This document shows positions 1 through 5,428 of a DNA stretch of 7,129 nucleotides, one piece after another. The notes under the pieces are model-generated. The model was not told where the DNA came from, made no database searches, and saw nothing but the letters and a program-made list of their open reading frames with translations. Position numbers and translations under genes: made by a program. Every line of letters begins with the position of its first letter. Within the stretch, counting starts at the first letter, position 1. This stretch comes from Chloroflexota bacterium (GTDB lineage Bacteria; Chloroflexota; Dehalococcoidia; DSTF01; JACRBR01), in contig JANXYW010000147.1 of the NCBI GenBank assembly GCA_025355835.1, positions 1 through 7,129 on the forward strand, written 5' to 3'.

Positions 1-180
1 CATCCCATCAGCGGATTCCACCGTCCTCGTCAGAGCAAGTTGTTCCCCGACGGCGACGATACTCGATGAATACTCTCACTTGTTCTCCCATTCGTCCGCC
101 GCGGATCGAGTTCTGAGACAGGCTCATTCAGCCCGCGCCGTGCGGACACGCGCGCGTTGGCTCGGAGTCTCGTGCCGAAT
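1..180. other. Left-edge non-coding stretch, nothing recognised
   Basis: No reading frame here looks like a real protein on either strand. The open frames that cross it are arginine- and serine-rich translations of GC-rich DNA without any domain I recognise, and they run on into the palindromic repeats to the right. No promoter, RNA gene or clear terminator is visible. Together with the repeats that follow, it makes up a gap of 443 bases downstream of the DinB-type gene. Confidence 0.6.
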
Positions 181-256
181 CGACTCACAGCCGGGGACGG
201 CCGTGCCACTCTCCGGAGACCACCAAGAGTGGCACAGGCGTCCCGCCTGTGAGTCG
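181..256. repeat. Long REP/MITE-like inverted repeat made of two palindromic arms
   Basis: The outer ends CGACTCACAG (181-190) and CTGTGAGTCG (247-256) are exact reverse complements. The inner ends GTGCCACTCT (203-212) and AGAGTGGCAC (226-235) are too. The whole arms, 181-212 and 226-256, pair along most of their length with a few mismatches and one length difference, around a 13-base loop. The right arm also contains its own hairpin, CACAGGCG (233-240), TCC, CGCCTGTG (244-251); the left arm holds a less perfect equivalent. This pair-of-palindromes design resembles REP/BIME elements. A GCACAGGCG...CGCCTGTG motif is one I recall as dispersed in genomes of soil bacteria. Function is unknown. 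It has no T-tract, so it is not a classical intrinsic terminator. Confidence 0.75.
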
Positions 257-303
257 CCCACCTACGATCGATGCTCGATCCCAAATGCGACGGCTCGCCA
301 CGC

Positions 304-326
304 TCCTCTCCGCCGGGCGGAGAGGA
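304..326. repeat. Near-perfect palindrome with 11-base arms
   Basis: TCCTCTCCGCC (304-314) and GGCGGAGAGGA (316-326) are exact reverse complements around a single central base, so a hairpin of about 9-10 base pairs with a small loop could form on either strand. Neither side carries a run of T, which argues against a rho-independent terminator. It lies between two other palindromic elements and is probably part of the same composite intergenic repeat block. Confidence 0.7.
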
Positions 327-368
327 CCAGCGCGCAGCGCGGAGGTGAGGTCCAGCGCAACACGAACA

Positions 369-393
369 GGGCGCGCCACCGCGTGCCCCTACA
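369..393 (-). repeat. Dispersed 25-base repeat, copy A (TGTAGGGGCACGC type)
   Basis: Read on the minus strand, this segment begins TGTAGGGGCACGCGGTGGCG and matches copy B at 2878-2902 at 24 of 25 positions, in the opposite orientation. The palindrome in this copy is imperfect: the second half reads GCGCGCCCT where copy B has GCGTGCCCCT. It lies only 7 bases beyond the tandem repeat at 401-430, so the two elements form a composite at the 3' side of the DinB-type gene. Confidence 0.75.
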
Positions 394-400
394 ACATGAT

Positions 401-430
401 CTCTGTGACCTCTGTGTTCTCTGTGGTGAA
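401..430 (-). repeat. Three-unit 9-base tandem repeat (CTCTGTGNN) just after a stop codon
   Basis: On the plus strand three consecutive 9-base units are seen: CTCTGTGAC (401-409), CTCTGTGTT (410-418) and CTCTGTGGT (419-427), followed by GAA. Read on the minus strand, the coding strand of the neighbouring gene, it starts TTCACCACAGAGAACACAGA and begins 13 bases after the TAG of the DinB-type gene. The 13-base spacer is pyrimidine-rich. Because the period is a multiple of three, it yields repetitive pseudo-peptides in any frame, which should not be annotated. I remember similar CACAGAG strings as common dispersed repeats in several bacterial phyla. Function is unknown. Confidence 0.8.
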
Positions 431-443
431 AAGAGAAAAGGAG

Positions 444-977
444 CTACACCACCCGGCCGAGGCCCTCTTTCGCCCACTGCCAGTGCACGCGTCCGTGATC
501 GGCGCTGACGCTGATGACGCCACCGATCGTGCCATCGGACCACGGCGCACCCGGCAGCTTTTCGGCAAGCTGTTCATCGGACAGCTCCGCCATGAGCGCC
601 AGCGTCTCGCCGCGGGCCTGCTCGCCCAGCGCCACAACCTCGCTCAGCGACTTCGATCGATGCTCGACGACCCAGCGCTCGGTCATTTCGTGCACGGTGG
701 CCATGACCTCCTCCATCGTGCGCTCGGTGCCGTCGGGATTGCTGCGCAGCGCGACGGGATTCGGATTGCCGGCGAGGTGCCGGCGGATCATCAGCACGAA
801 GTTCTTCTCGATGCCGGCGAGATGCACCAGGTGATCCTTCGCGGACCACATGTTGTCGGGGTTGTGCTCGCTTTTCGTCGCGCCGCGCACGAGATCTTCC
901 GGCGAGAGCTGCGAGATTGCGTCGAGCAGCCACGCCCGATCTTTGCTGAGCTTGATCTCGATTTCTACGCGGTTCAT
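444..977 (-). CDS. DinB-fold family protein (DinB/ClbS-like, putative metal-binding four-helix bundle)
   Basis: The 177-residue product has the size and layout of the DinB superfamily, whose members are helical bundles that often bind a divalent metal through three histidines; some act as thiol-dependent S-transferases or self-protection proteins. The visible marks are WSAKDHLVHLAGIE (about 44-57), typical of helix 2, with His52 as likely ligand, and an HxxxH pair, His161 and His165, in DHGRVHWQW near the C-terminus. No signal peptide or membrane segment is seen, so it is probably cytoplasmic. I chose the ATG at 977 because AAAGG lies 8 bases upstream and family similarity begins there; the frame stays open to 1076, but that part is arginine/glycine-rich intergenic repeat. 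Substrate and pathway are unknown. It lies 264 bases past the acyltransferase gene, so it may have its own promoter. The fold call is fairly secure, the function is not. Confidence 0.82.
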   Translation of the reverse strand: MNRVEIEIKLSKDRAWLLDAISQLSPEDLVRGATKSEHNPDNMWSAKDHLVHLAGIEKNFVLMIRRHLAGNPNPVALRSNPDGTERTMEEVMATVHEMTERWVVEHRSKSLSEVVALGEQARGETLALMAELSDEQLAEKLPGAPWSDGTIGGVISVSADHGRVHWQWAKEGLGRVV

Positions 978-985
978 CGGCTTCG

Positions 986-990
986 CCTTT
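986..990 (-). promoter_or_regulatory. Ribosome binding site that decides the DinB-type start
   Basis: AAAGG on the minus strand, 8 bases before the ATG at 977. It supports that start over possible initiation further upstream, where the frame stays open but the sequence is repeat-derived. Confidence 0.5.
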
Positions 991-999
991 AGCTCAAGG

Positions 1000-1048
1000 G
1001 TCGCGGATCGCTTGCCATAGCGTAGATCAGGCGGCGCACGTCCGCGAC
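1000..1048. promoter_or_regulatory. Spaced inverted repeat upstream of the DinB-type gene
   Basis: GTCGCGGA (1000-1007) and TCCGCGAC (1041-1048) are exact 8-base reverse complements separated by 33 bases. They flank the segment where a promoter for the DinB-type gene would be expected, ending about 23 bases before its ATG. It could be a leader-RNA stem or a regulator-binding pair, but in GC-rich DNA an 8-base match may be chance. The regulatory role is speculative. Confidence 0.3.
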
Positions 1049-1122
1049 GCCCGCCTGTGGCACCGCGCAGTGGCACTTGCCGCTGCGGAGGGCAGGCGCG
1101 ACTACCAGAGCCAACATGTAGG

Positions 1123-1139
1123 ACAGGCGCCCCGCCTGT
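1123..1139. repeat. REP-like palindrome ACAGGCG-CCC-CGCCTGT
   Basis: Exact 7-base arms ACAGGCG (1123-1129) and CGCCTGT (1133-1139) surround a 3-base loop. It has the same core as the hairpin inside the element at 181-256 (CACAGGCG, TCC, CGCCTGTG), so the two are likely members of one dispersed family. It lies about 100 bases past the acyltransferase stop codon. There is no T-tract, so a terminator role is not supported by sequence. Confidence 0.65.
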
Positions 1140-1200
1140 TGCACGGAACCCGCGGACACACTAGCAGCCCGTAAGCGCGACGTCCGACGCGCGCGCCCAC

Positions 1201-1231
1201 GTTCGTGCCCCTTCGTGTCCTTCGTGGCTAA
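1201..1231 (-). repeat. Three-unit tandem repeat (CTTCGTGNN) just after a stop codon
   Basis: On the plus strand the units are GTTCGTGCC plus C (1201-1210), CTTCGTGTC (1211-1219) and CTTCGTGGC (1220-1228), then TAA. On the minus strand it starts TTAGCCACGAAGGACACGAA, only 10 bases after the TAG of the acyltransferase gene. It has the same architecture, orientation and position relative to a stop codon as the element at 401-430, with CACGAAG in place of CACAGAG, so the two look like variants of one element type. Confidence 0.8.
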
Positions 1232-1241
1232 CCCGAGAGCG

Positions 1242-2804
1242 CTATTCGACGACCGCTGCCCGCGCGAGGTCGGCGTCGTCGATCAGTTCGGGCTTCACGA
1301 CGCGGATGCGCGGCGGCGCGGCCGCTGCGGCGGCCACCAACTCCGCGAACGACGTCCGCAGATCGGCGACGAACTCGGCGGCGGCATCGGCGTCTTCGCC
1401 TGCGTAGTGCACGCCCCAGTGCAGCGTGCCCGCGTACGTCAGTGCGGCAATGTTGAACAGCTGCTTGTGGAAGACCGGCGCCAGCGGATACAGCGCGATC
1501 ATCTTCGACTCGAGCGCATAGAGCGCCGTCGGCGATCCCGGGATCGTCGTGATACAGAGGTTGTACGCGCGGCGGTACTTCGCCAGCCAGATGCCGAACG
1601 ACTGCGCCATCGTGCCGGTCCACTGATCCATCTGCGCCAGCACATCGCCGCCCAGGCCCTGCTTCACCTGCTTGAGACGCGCGACCGTCTCGCTGATGCG
1701 CTCCAGATGCACGCGCGCTTCCGTCTCGGCGACGGGCAGGGCGACCACGAGCGTAGAGACGCGGTTGCCGGTTCCACCACGCTCGGCGCGCGTGCGGAGG
1801 TTCACCGGCACCATCGCGCGGATGCGCAGGCGGCGCGTCAGCTTGACGCCGCGGCGGCGCAAGAAGCCGCGTACGGCGCCCGTCGATGCGGCGAGCGTGA
1901 CATCGTCGCGCGTGCCACCGAGCCGTGCGCGGATCGCGCGTTCGCCCGATGCGTCGGCGACGGCCCAATCGAGCGTGCGGCGCGGAATCGGATACGTGCT
2001 GAGCGGATTCGGCGACGTGCCGCGCACACCGCTCACCACAACGTGCACCAGCGCGTACGCGCGATCGCGGAAATCGATGCGCGCGTCGCCGTCCGTCGCA
2101 AGAATGCGCAGCCCATCGAGCAACTTCACCGGCGCGGCTGCGTAGTGCGTGACGTCATCGAGCAGCAGACGCAATCGCGAAGGCGGCGGAGCCGCACGAT
2201 GCAGCGGCGCGTCGTCGAACGCCGGCGTCGGATCGGCGGTCAGCAGCGCGCCAACGAAGTCCATGCCGGCGATGCCATCGATCATCGCGTGATGCGTCTT
2301 GAAGATGATCGCGAAATTGCCGTCGTCGAGGCCATCGACCAGCACCGCTTCCCATAGCGGTTTCTTGCGATCGAACGGATGCGAAAAGACATCGCTCGCC
2401 AGCCGCTTCAGCGCCTCTTCGCCGCTGCCAGCCTCGATCGTCGCGCGGAACATGTGTTGTTCGGGACGAAAGCGGCGGTCGTCGATCCACACCGGCCGGC
2501 GGAACAGCGGCGTGCGCGCGAGCTTCTGGCGCGTCCGTTGCCAGCCGGTGAGCCGCGCCAGCACGTAGCGTTCGAGCTTCTCGAAATCGAGGGCGCCGCC
2601 GCCCGCGCGAAACGACGTGCCTTCGAAGATGCCGACGACCCCGACGTGCATGTAACAGCGGTCGTGCTCGAACGCGAGAAACGATGCGTCCTGCGGAGAC
2701 AGCGGTTCGAAGGAGCGAGTGGATGCCTCGGGCTGGTTGATAATGTCGCTCCGATCCGCGCGCGTGCCATGCACCGCTACGGTCAGTATGACGCGAATCG
2801 GCAT
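1242..2804 (-). CDS. Wax ester synthase/diacylglycerol O-acyltransferase (WS/DGAT) family protein
   Basis: WS/DGAT enzymes move an acyl group from acyl-CoA to a fatty alcohol or diacylglycerol, making storage wax esters or triacylglycerol at the inner face of the membrane. The 520-residue product shows the family pattern in order: an N-terminal LSPQDASFLAFE block (35-46), the active-site motif HHAMIDG (171-177; His172 as general base, Asp176), MVPVNLRT (331-338), NLCITTIPGS (415-424) in place of the usual N-x-x-x-TNVPGP, and a C-terminal YPLAPVFHKQLFNIA segment. The catalytic motif is intact. The ATG at 2804 gives about 34 residues before the LSP block, longer than usual, and has only a distant AGGGG upstream; the true start could be further in. 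It lies 242 bases after the reductase gene, so a shared transcript is uncertain. Family assignment is strong; wax ester versus triacylglycerol preference cannot be read. Confidence 0.92.
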   Translation of the reverse strand: MPIRVILTVAVHGTRADRSDIINQPEASTRSFEPLSPQDASFLAFEHDRCYMHVGVVGIFEGTSFRAGGGALDFEKLERYVLARLTGWQRTRQKLARTPLFRRPVWIDDRRFRPEQHMFRATIEAGSGEEALKRLASDVFSHPFDRKKPLWEAVLVDGLDDGNFAIIFKTHHAMIDGIAGMDFVGALLTADPTPAFDDAPLHRAAPPPSRLRLLLDDVTHYAAAPVKLLDGLRILATDGDARIDFRDRAYALVHVVVSGVRGTSPNPLSTYPIPRRTLDWAVADASGERAIRARLGGTRDDVTLAASTGAVRGFLRRRGVKLTRRLRIRAMVPVNLRTRAERGGTGNRVSTLVVALPVAETEARVHLERISETVARLKQVKQGLGGDVLAQMDQWTGTMAQSFGIWLAKYRRAYNLCITTIPGSPTALYALESKMIALYPLAPVFHKQLFNIAALTYAGTLHWGVHYAGEDADAAAEFVADLRTSFAELVAAAAAAPPRIRVVKPELIDDADLARAAVVE

Positions 2805-2877
2805 GCAAGCGCGTCAGGGAACCCCTGATTGCGATGCAGCGGGAGCATATGCGAATGCGGAGGCGACTCGCGTCTGG

Positions 2878-2904
2878 TGTAGGGGCACGCGGTGGCGTGC
2901 CCCT
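2878..2904 (+). repeat. Dispersed repeat copy B with perfect 10-base-pair hairpin
   Basis: AGGGGCACGC (2881-2890), a GGTG loop and GCGTGCCCCT (2895-2904) form a perfect 10-base-pair stem. The first 25 bases match copy A (369-393, minus strand) with one difference. The hairpin could stall transcription or block 3'-to-5' exonucleases after the upstream operon, but no T-run follows on the minus strand, so it is not a standard rho-independent terminator. It lies about 75 bases before the assigned acyltransferase start. Confidence 0.8.
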
Positions 2905-3020
2905 CGCGCAGCGACAGATAGACAACCGACGAAATCTCTGCCGCCATCGTCATTTGCTGCACCGGTGTGTAACGACTGGCGTGCGGCTCATGCACCGCGG
3001 GCATTACCACCAGATCTTGT

Positions 3021-3038
3021 GTTCGATGTCGCTCGAAC
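3021..3038 (-). other. Small hairpin just after the reductase stop codon
   Basis: GTTCGA (3021-3026) and TCGAAC (3033-3038) pair around a 6-base loop, starting 8 bases after the TAG of the reductase gene on the minus strand. A further GTTCGA precedes it. The stem is short and there is no following T-tract; it may be a weak 3'-end structure or chance. Confidence 0.3.
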
Positions 3039-3046
3039 TTCGAACT

Positions 3047-3499
3047 CTACGCCTCCCGGCGGCGCGCGACGAAGACCGGGATGACGCGCTCGGTGCGTTG
3101 CTGGTACTCGGCATACGGCGGGAATGCCGAAACGGCTCGCTCCCACCAGACAGCCTTCTCGTCGCCGTCCAACTCGCGCACGTCGGCGAGGAACGGCTCG
3201 GGGCCGTCCTGAACCATCACGGCCGCAGGATCCGACGTAAGGTTCCGATACCAGACGGGGTGCTTGGGCGCCCCGCCCATCGAAGCAACAAGCGCGTACT
3301 CACCGCCGTGCTCGACCCGCATCAGCGGCGTCTTACGCACCTTGCCGCTCTTGTTGCCGCGCGTCGTGATGATGATGATCGGTAGGCCGGTGTTGCCCAG
3401 CGTGTTGGCTTCTCGGCCGCCCGTGCGCTCATACGTCTCGACCTGATCGCGCACCCACCCCCACGTGCTCGGCTCGTACTCGCCTTCGATCGATGGCAT
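3047..3499 (-). CDS. Ddn-like nitroreductase family deazaflavin (F420)-dependent oxidoreductase
   Basis: The 150-residue product matches the Ddn/DUF385 family, split-barrel proteins that bind the deazaflavin cofactor F420 (or a flavin) and reduce quinones, nitro compounds or other acceptors. Visible family blocks are TTRGNKSGKVRKTPL (45-59, cofactor-phosphate region with the RKSG-like GNKSG), YALVASMGGAPKHPVWYRNL (68-87) and the C-terminal PPYAEYQQRTERVIPVFV (127-144). Length is normal for the family. I chose the ATG at 3499 because GGAG lies 6 bases before it and similarity starts there; the 14 codons above it in frame are unlikely to be translated. It follows the ABC gene by 47 bases on the same strand, so it probably shares that operon. 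Whether this organism makes F420 cannot be seen here, and the physiological substrate is unknown. Confidence 0.9.
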   Translation of the reverse strand: MPSIEGEYEPSTWGWVRDQVETYERTGGREANTLGNTGLPIIIITTRGNKSGKVRKTPLMRVEHGGEYALVASMGGAPKHPVWYRNLTSDPAAVMVQDGPEPFLADVRELDGDEKAVWWERAVSAFPPYAEYQQRTERVIPVFVARRREA

Positions 3500-3505
3500 C
3501 GTCTT

Positions 3506-3509
3506 CTCC
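3506..3509 (-). promoter_or_regulatory. Ribosome binding site that decides the reductase start
   Basis: GGAG on the minus strand, 6 bases before the ATG at 3499. It favours this start over the in-frame codon at 3541, which would overlap almost all of the gap to the ABC gene and add 14 residues foreign to the family. Confidence 0.7.
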
Positions 3510-3546
3510 AGTTCTGATCTGCGGCAAACCGCTAGGTCCACACCGG

Positions 3547-5415
3547 CTACGCGACATCTTCCACGGCGCCGGCGAACTGTGAATTATAGAGGGTGGCGTA
3601 CGCACCACCACGGGCAAGAAGCTCCACGTGATTGCCTTGCTCGACGATTTGGCCGCCATCCATCACGAGAATCGTGTCGGCGTCGCGGATCGTCGAGAGC
3701 CGGTGCGCGATCACGAAGCTCGTACGCTGAGAGCGCAGTGCCGCCATGGCGTGCTGTATGAGCACCTCGGTGCGGGTGTCGACCGAGCTGGTGGCTTCAT
3801 CCAGAATGAGGATCGGCCGATCGGCAAGGAAGGCGCGCGCGATCGTGATGAGCTGACGCTCGCCGGCGCTCACGGAGCTGCCCTCGTCATCGATTTTCGT
3901 GTCGTAACCCTCAGGTAGTGAGTGCACAAAACGATCGACGTATGTCGCCCGGGCCGCATCGACGATCTGATCCTCGGTCGCGTCGAGGTTGCCATAGGCG
4001 ATGTTCTCGCGAATGGTGCCGCCGAACAGCCACGTGTCCTGGAGGACCATCCCCATCTGCGACCGCAGCTCGTGTCGAGGCATGAGCGCGATGTCGCGGC
4101 CGTCTATCGTGATCGTTCCCTGATCGAGTTCATAGAAGCGCATGAGCAAGTTCACCAGCGTCGTCTTTCCGGCGCCTGTTGGTCCGACGATCGCGATTGT
4201 GCGACCCGGTTCCGCAACCATGGAGAGATCGGTGATCAGCGGCCGGTCAGGGTTGTAGGAGAACGAGACGTGCGAAAACTCGACGCGACCGCGCCGATCG
4301 CCGGCGGCCTCGTAGTTGGATATGTCCGGAGATTGCTCATCCGCGTCGAGCAACTCGAACACACGCTCGGCGGATGCGATGCCCGACTGGAACATGTTGA
4401 CCATCGACGCAATCCACGAGAGTGGCTGCGAGAAGCTGCGTGAGTACTGCAGGAACGCCTGAATGTCGCCGATGGTCATCGCGCCATTGGCGACGCGGAT
4501 GCCGCCGAGCACGGCGATGGCGATGAAATTGAGATTGCCGACGAACATGGTCGCGGGCTGGATCACGCCGGAGATGAACTGGGCGCCGAAACTCGCATCG
4601 TACAGGTGGTCGTTGGTTACCCGGAAGGACTCCTCGACGTCCCGTTGTCGGCCGAATCCTTTGACAATGGCGTGGCCGGTAAAGGTCTCTTCGACCTGGG
4701 CGTTGAGGTTGCCCGTGTGCATCCACTGTTCCGTGAATCGCGTCCGGGAGCGCTTCGCGATGGCGCTCATCATGAACATCGACAACGGGATGGTGACGAC
4801 CGCGACGAGCGAGAGCAGCCAGGAGACCCAGATCATCAGCGCGACGGTTCCGATCAGCATCAGCACTTGCGTCAGCATTTGGGACAGTGTCTGCTGGAGG
4901 CTCTGCGCGATGTTGTCGATGTCGTTGGTCACCCGGCTGAGCAGATCGCCACGCGGCGTCCGGTCGACATAGCTGAGCGGCAACCGGTTGAGCTTATCCT
5001 CGACGTCTGCCCGCAATTGGTACATCGTTCGCTGGACGACGCCGGCGAGGATGAACGACATCCCGTATTGCAACACCCATGCACCCGCGATCAGCGCGCA
5101 GGCGAGGCCAATGATGCGCCCCAGGTGACCGAAATCGAGCGCGCTGCCCGTGAACACGGACCGTACAACGACGTCCGTGGCGCTCCCCAGCACCTTCGGC
5201 AACAGTACGGACATGCTCACGCTGACGACCGTCATGACAATCGCCGCGACGACCGCCCAGCGCTCGCGCTGGAGACGCCGGAGCAGGCGGCGCGTCGAGT
5301 TGCCGAAGTCTTTTGGTTTCTCCGCCGGCATGCCGAACGAGCCGAAGCGCGCGCCGGGCTGGCCACCCGGCGGCGGTGGTCGTATGGCGTCCGTCTTCTT
5401 TTGGGGAGCGTTCAT
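3547..5415 (-). CDS. ABC half-transporter, exporter fold, catalytically competent subunit of a heterodimer
   Basis: The 622-residue product fuses an N-terminal six-helix membrane domain (helices near 53-72, 99-123, 179-199, 199-218, 281-307, 319-342) to a C-terminal nucleotide-binding domain. The latter has Tyr387 as likely A-loop, Walker A GPTGAGKT (411-418), Q-loop Gln459, signature VSAGE (515-519) instead of LSGGQ, Walker B ILILDE with catalytic Glu540, and switch His571. So it can supply the catalytic half of an ATP site but has a deviant signature. The Pro/Gly-rich cytosolic N-terminus with GMPAEKPKDF is typical of this subfamily. I chose the ATG at 5415, which overlaps the preceding stop as ATGA and has AGGGAG 7 bases upstream; the frame stays open for 18 more codons. 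It resembles mycobacterial Rv1272c, reported to take up long-chain fatty acids, and TM288. The substrate here is unknown; multidrug or lipid transport are the main options. Confidence 0.93.
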   Translation of the reverse strand: MNAPQKKTDAIRPPPPGGQPGARFGSFGMPAEKPKDFGNSTRRLLRRLQRERWAVVAAIVMTVVSVSMSVLLPKVLGSATDVVVRSVFTGSALDFGHLGRIIGLACALIAGAWVLQYGMSFILAGVVQRTMYQLRADVEDKLNRLPLSYVDRTPRGDLLSRVTNDIDNIAQSLQQTLSQMLTQVLMLIGTVALMIWVSWLLSLVAVVTIPLSMFMMSAIAKRSRTRFTEQWMHTGNLNAQVEETFTGHAIVKGFGRQRDVEESFRVTNDHLYDASFGAQFISGVIQPATMFVGNLNFIAIAVLGGIRVANGAMTIGDIQAFLQYSRSFSQPLSWIASMVNMFQSGIASAERVFELLDADEQSPDISNYEAAGDRRGRVEFSHVSFSYNPDRPLITDLSMVAEPGRTIAIVGPTGAGKTTLVNLLMRFYELDQGTITIDGRDIALMPRHELRSQMGMVLQDTWLFGGTIRENIAYGNLDATEDQIVDAARATYVDRFVHSLPEGYDTKIDDEGSSVSAGERQLITIARAFLADRPILILDEATSSVDTRTEVLIQHAMAALRSQRTSFVIAHRLSTIRDADTILVMDGGQIVEQGNHVELLARGGAYATLYNSQFAGAVEDVA

Positions 5416-5428
5416 GCCGGCACTCCCT
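5412..5428 (-). promoter_or_regulatory. ATGA stop/start overlap with ribosome binding site
   Basis: The TGA of the upstream ABC gene (5414-5412) overlaps the ATG of the downstream one (5415-5413). AGGGAG occupies 5428-5423, 7 bases before the ATG and inside the upstream coding sequence. This is a classic translational-coupling junction, suited to making two partner subunits in matched amounts. Confidence 0.85.

Larger units (their letters stand above)
978..1241. other. Intergenic region between acyltransferase and DinB-type genes
   Basis: This 264-base gap must hold the 3' end of the acyltransferase transcript and any promoter of the DinB-type gene. It contains a 9-base-period tandem repeat, a REP-like palindrome and a spaced inverted repeat, listed separately. 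Around 1049-1077 there are further fragments resembling the GCCTGTG-GGCAC palindrome family (CGCCTGTGGCAC at 1052-1063, GTGGCAC near 1070-1076), which look like decayed copies. No convincing -35/-10 pair could be picked by eye. Confidence 0.6.
2805..3046. other. Intergenic region between reductase and acyltransferase genes
   Basis: This 242-base gap contains a small hairpin at 3021-3038 and copy B of the 25-base dispersed repeat at 2878-2904, listed separately. A minus-strand frame of about 75 codons crosses it and runs into the acyltransferase start region, but it begins at a GTG without a clear ribosome binding site and is partly made of the repeat, so I do not call it a gene. No promoter for the acyltransferase was convincing by eye. 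Confidence 0.6.

Noticed and set aside
401..430. Short proteins translated from the 9-base repeat (TTENTEVTE-like and DLCDLCVLC-like strings)
   Set aside because: The period of nine makes any frame look like a repetitive peptide. There is no ribosome binding site or conserved domain; it is non-coding repeat.
249..992. Plus-strand open frame (247 codons) over the DinB-type gene and repeats
   Set aside because: Its first part translates the dispersed repeats and its second part is antisense to the DinB-type gene. No coding signal of its own is seen.
1201..1231. Tandem repeat as a CRISPR array
   Set aside because: Units are 9 bases long and contiguous, without unique spacers; there are no cas genes in the window.
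1215..2357. Long plus-strand open frame (380 codons) opposite the acyltransferase gene
   Set aside because: It is very rich in Arg, Ala and His with no domain I recognise. The opposite strand carries an intact WS/DGAT protein with all motifs, and long antisense frames are common in GC-rich genes.
2881..2904. Hairpin as an intrinsic terminator of the transporter operon
   Set aside because: The stem is strong, but no T-run follows on the minus strand, and a near-identical copy elsewhere shows it is a dispersed repeat. A role in RNA end stability remains possible.
2783..3010. Minus-strand frame of about 75 codons between the reductase and acyltransferase genes
   Set aside because: It starts at GTG without a clear ribosome site, its middle is translated from the dispersed hairpin repeat, and it overlaps the acyltransferase start. 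No family is recognised.
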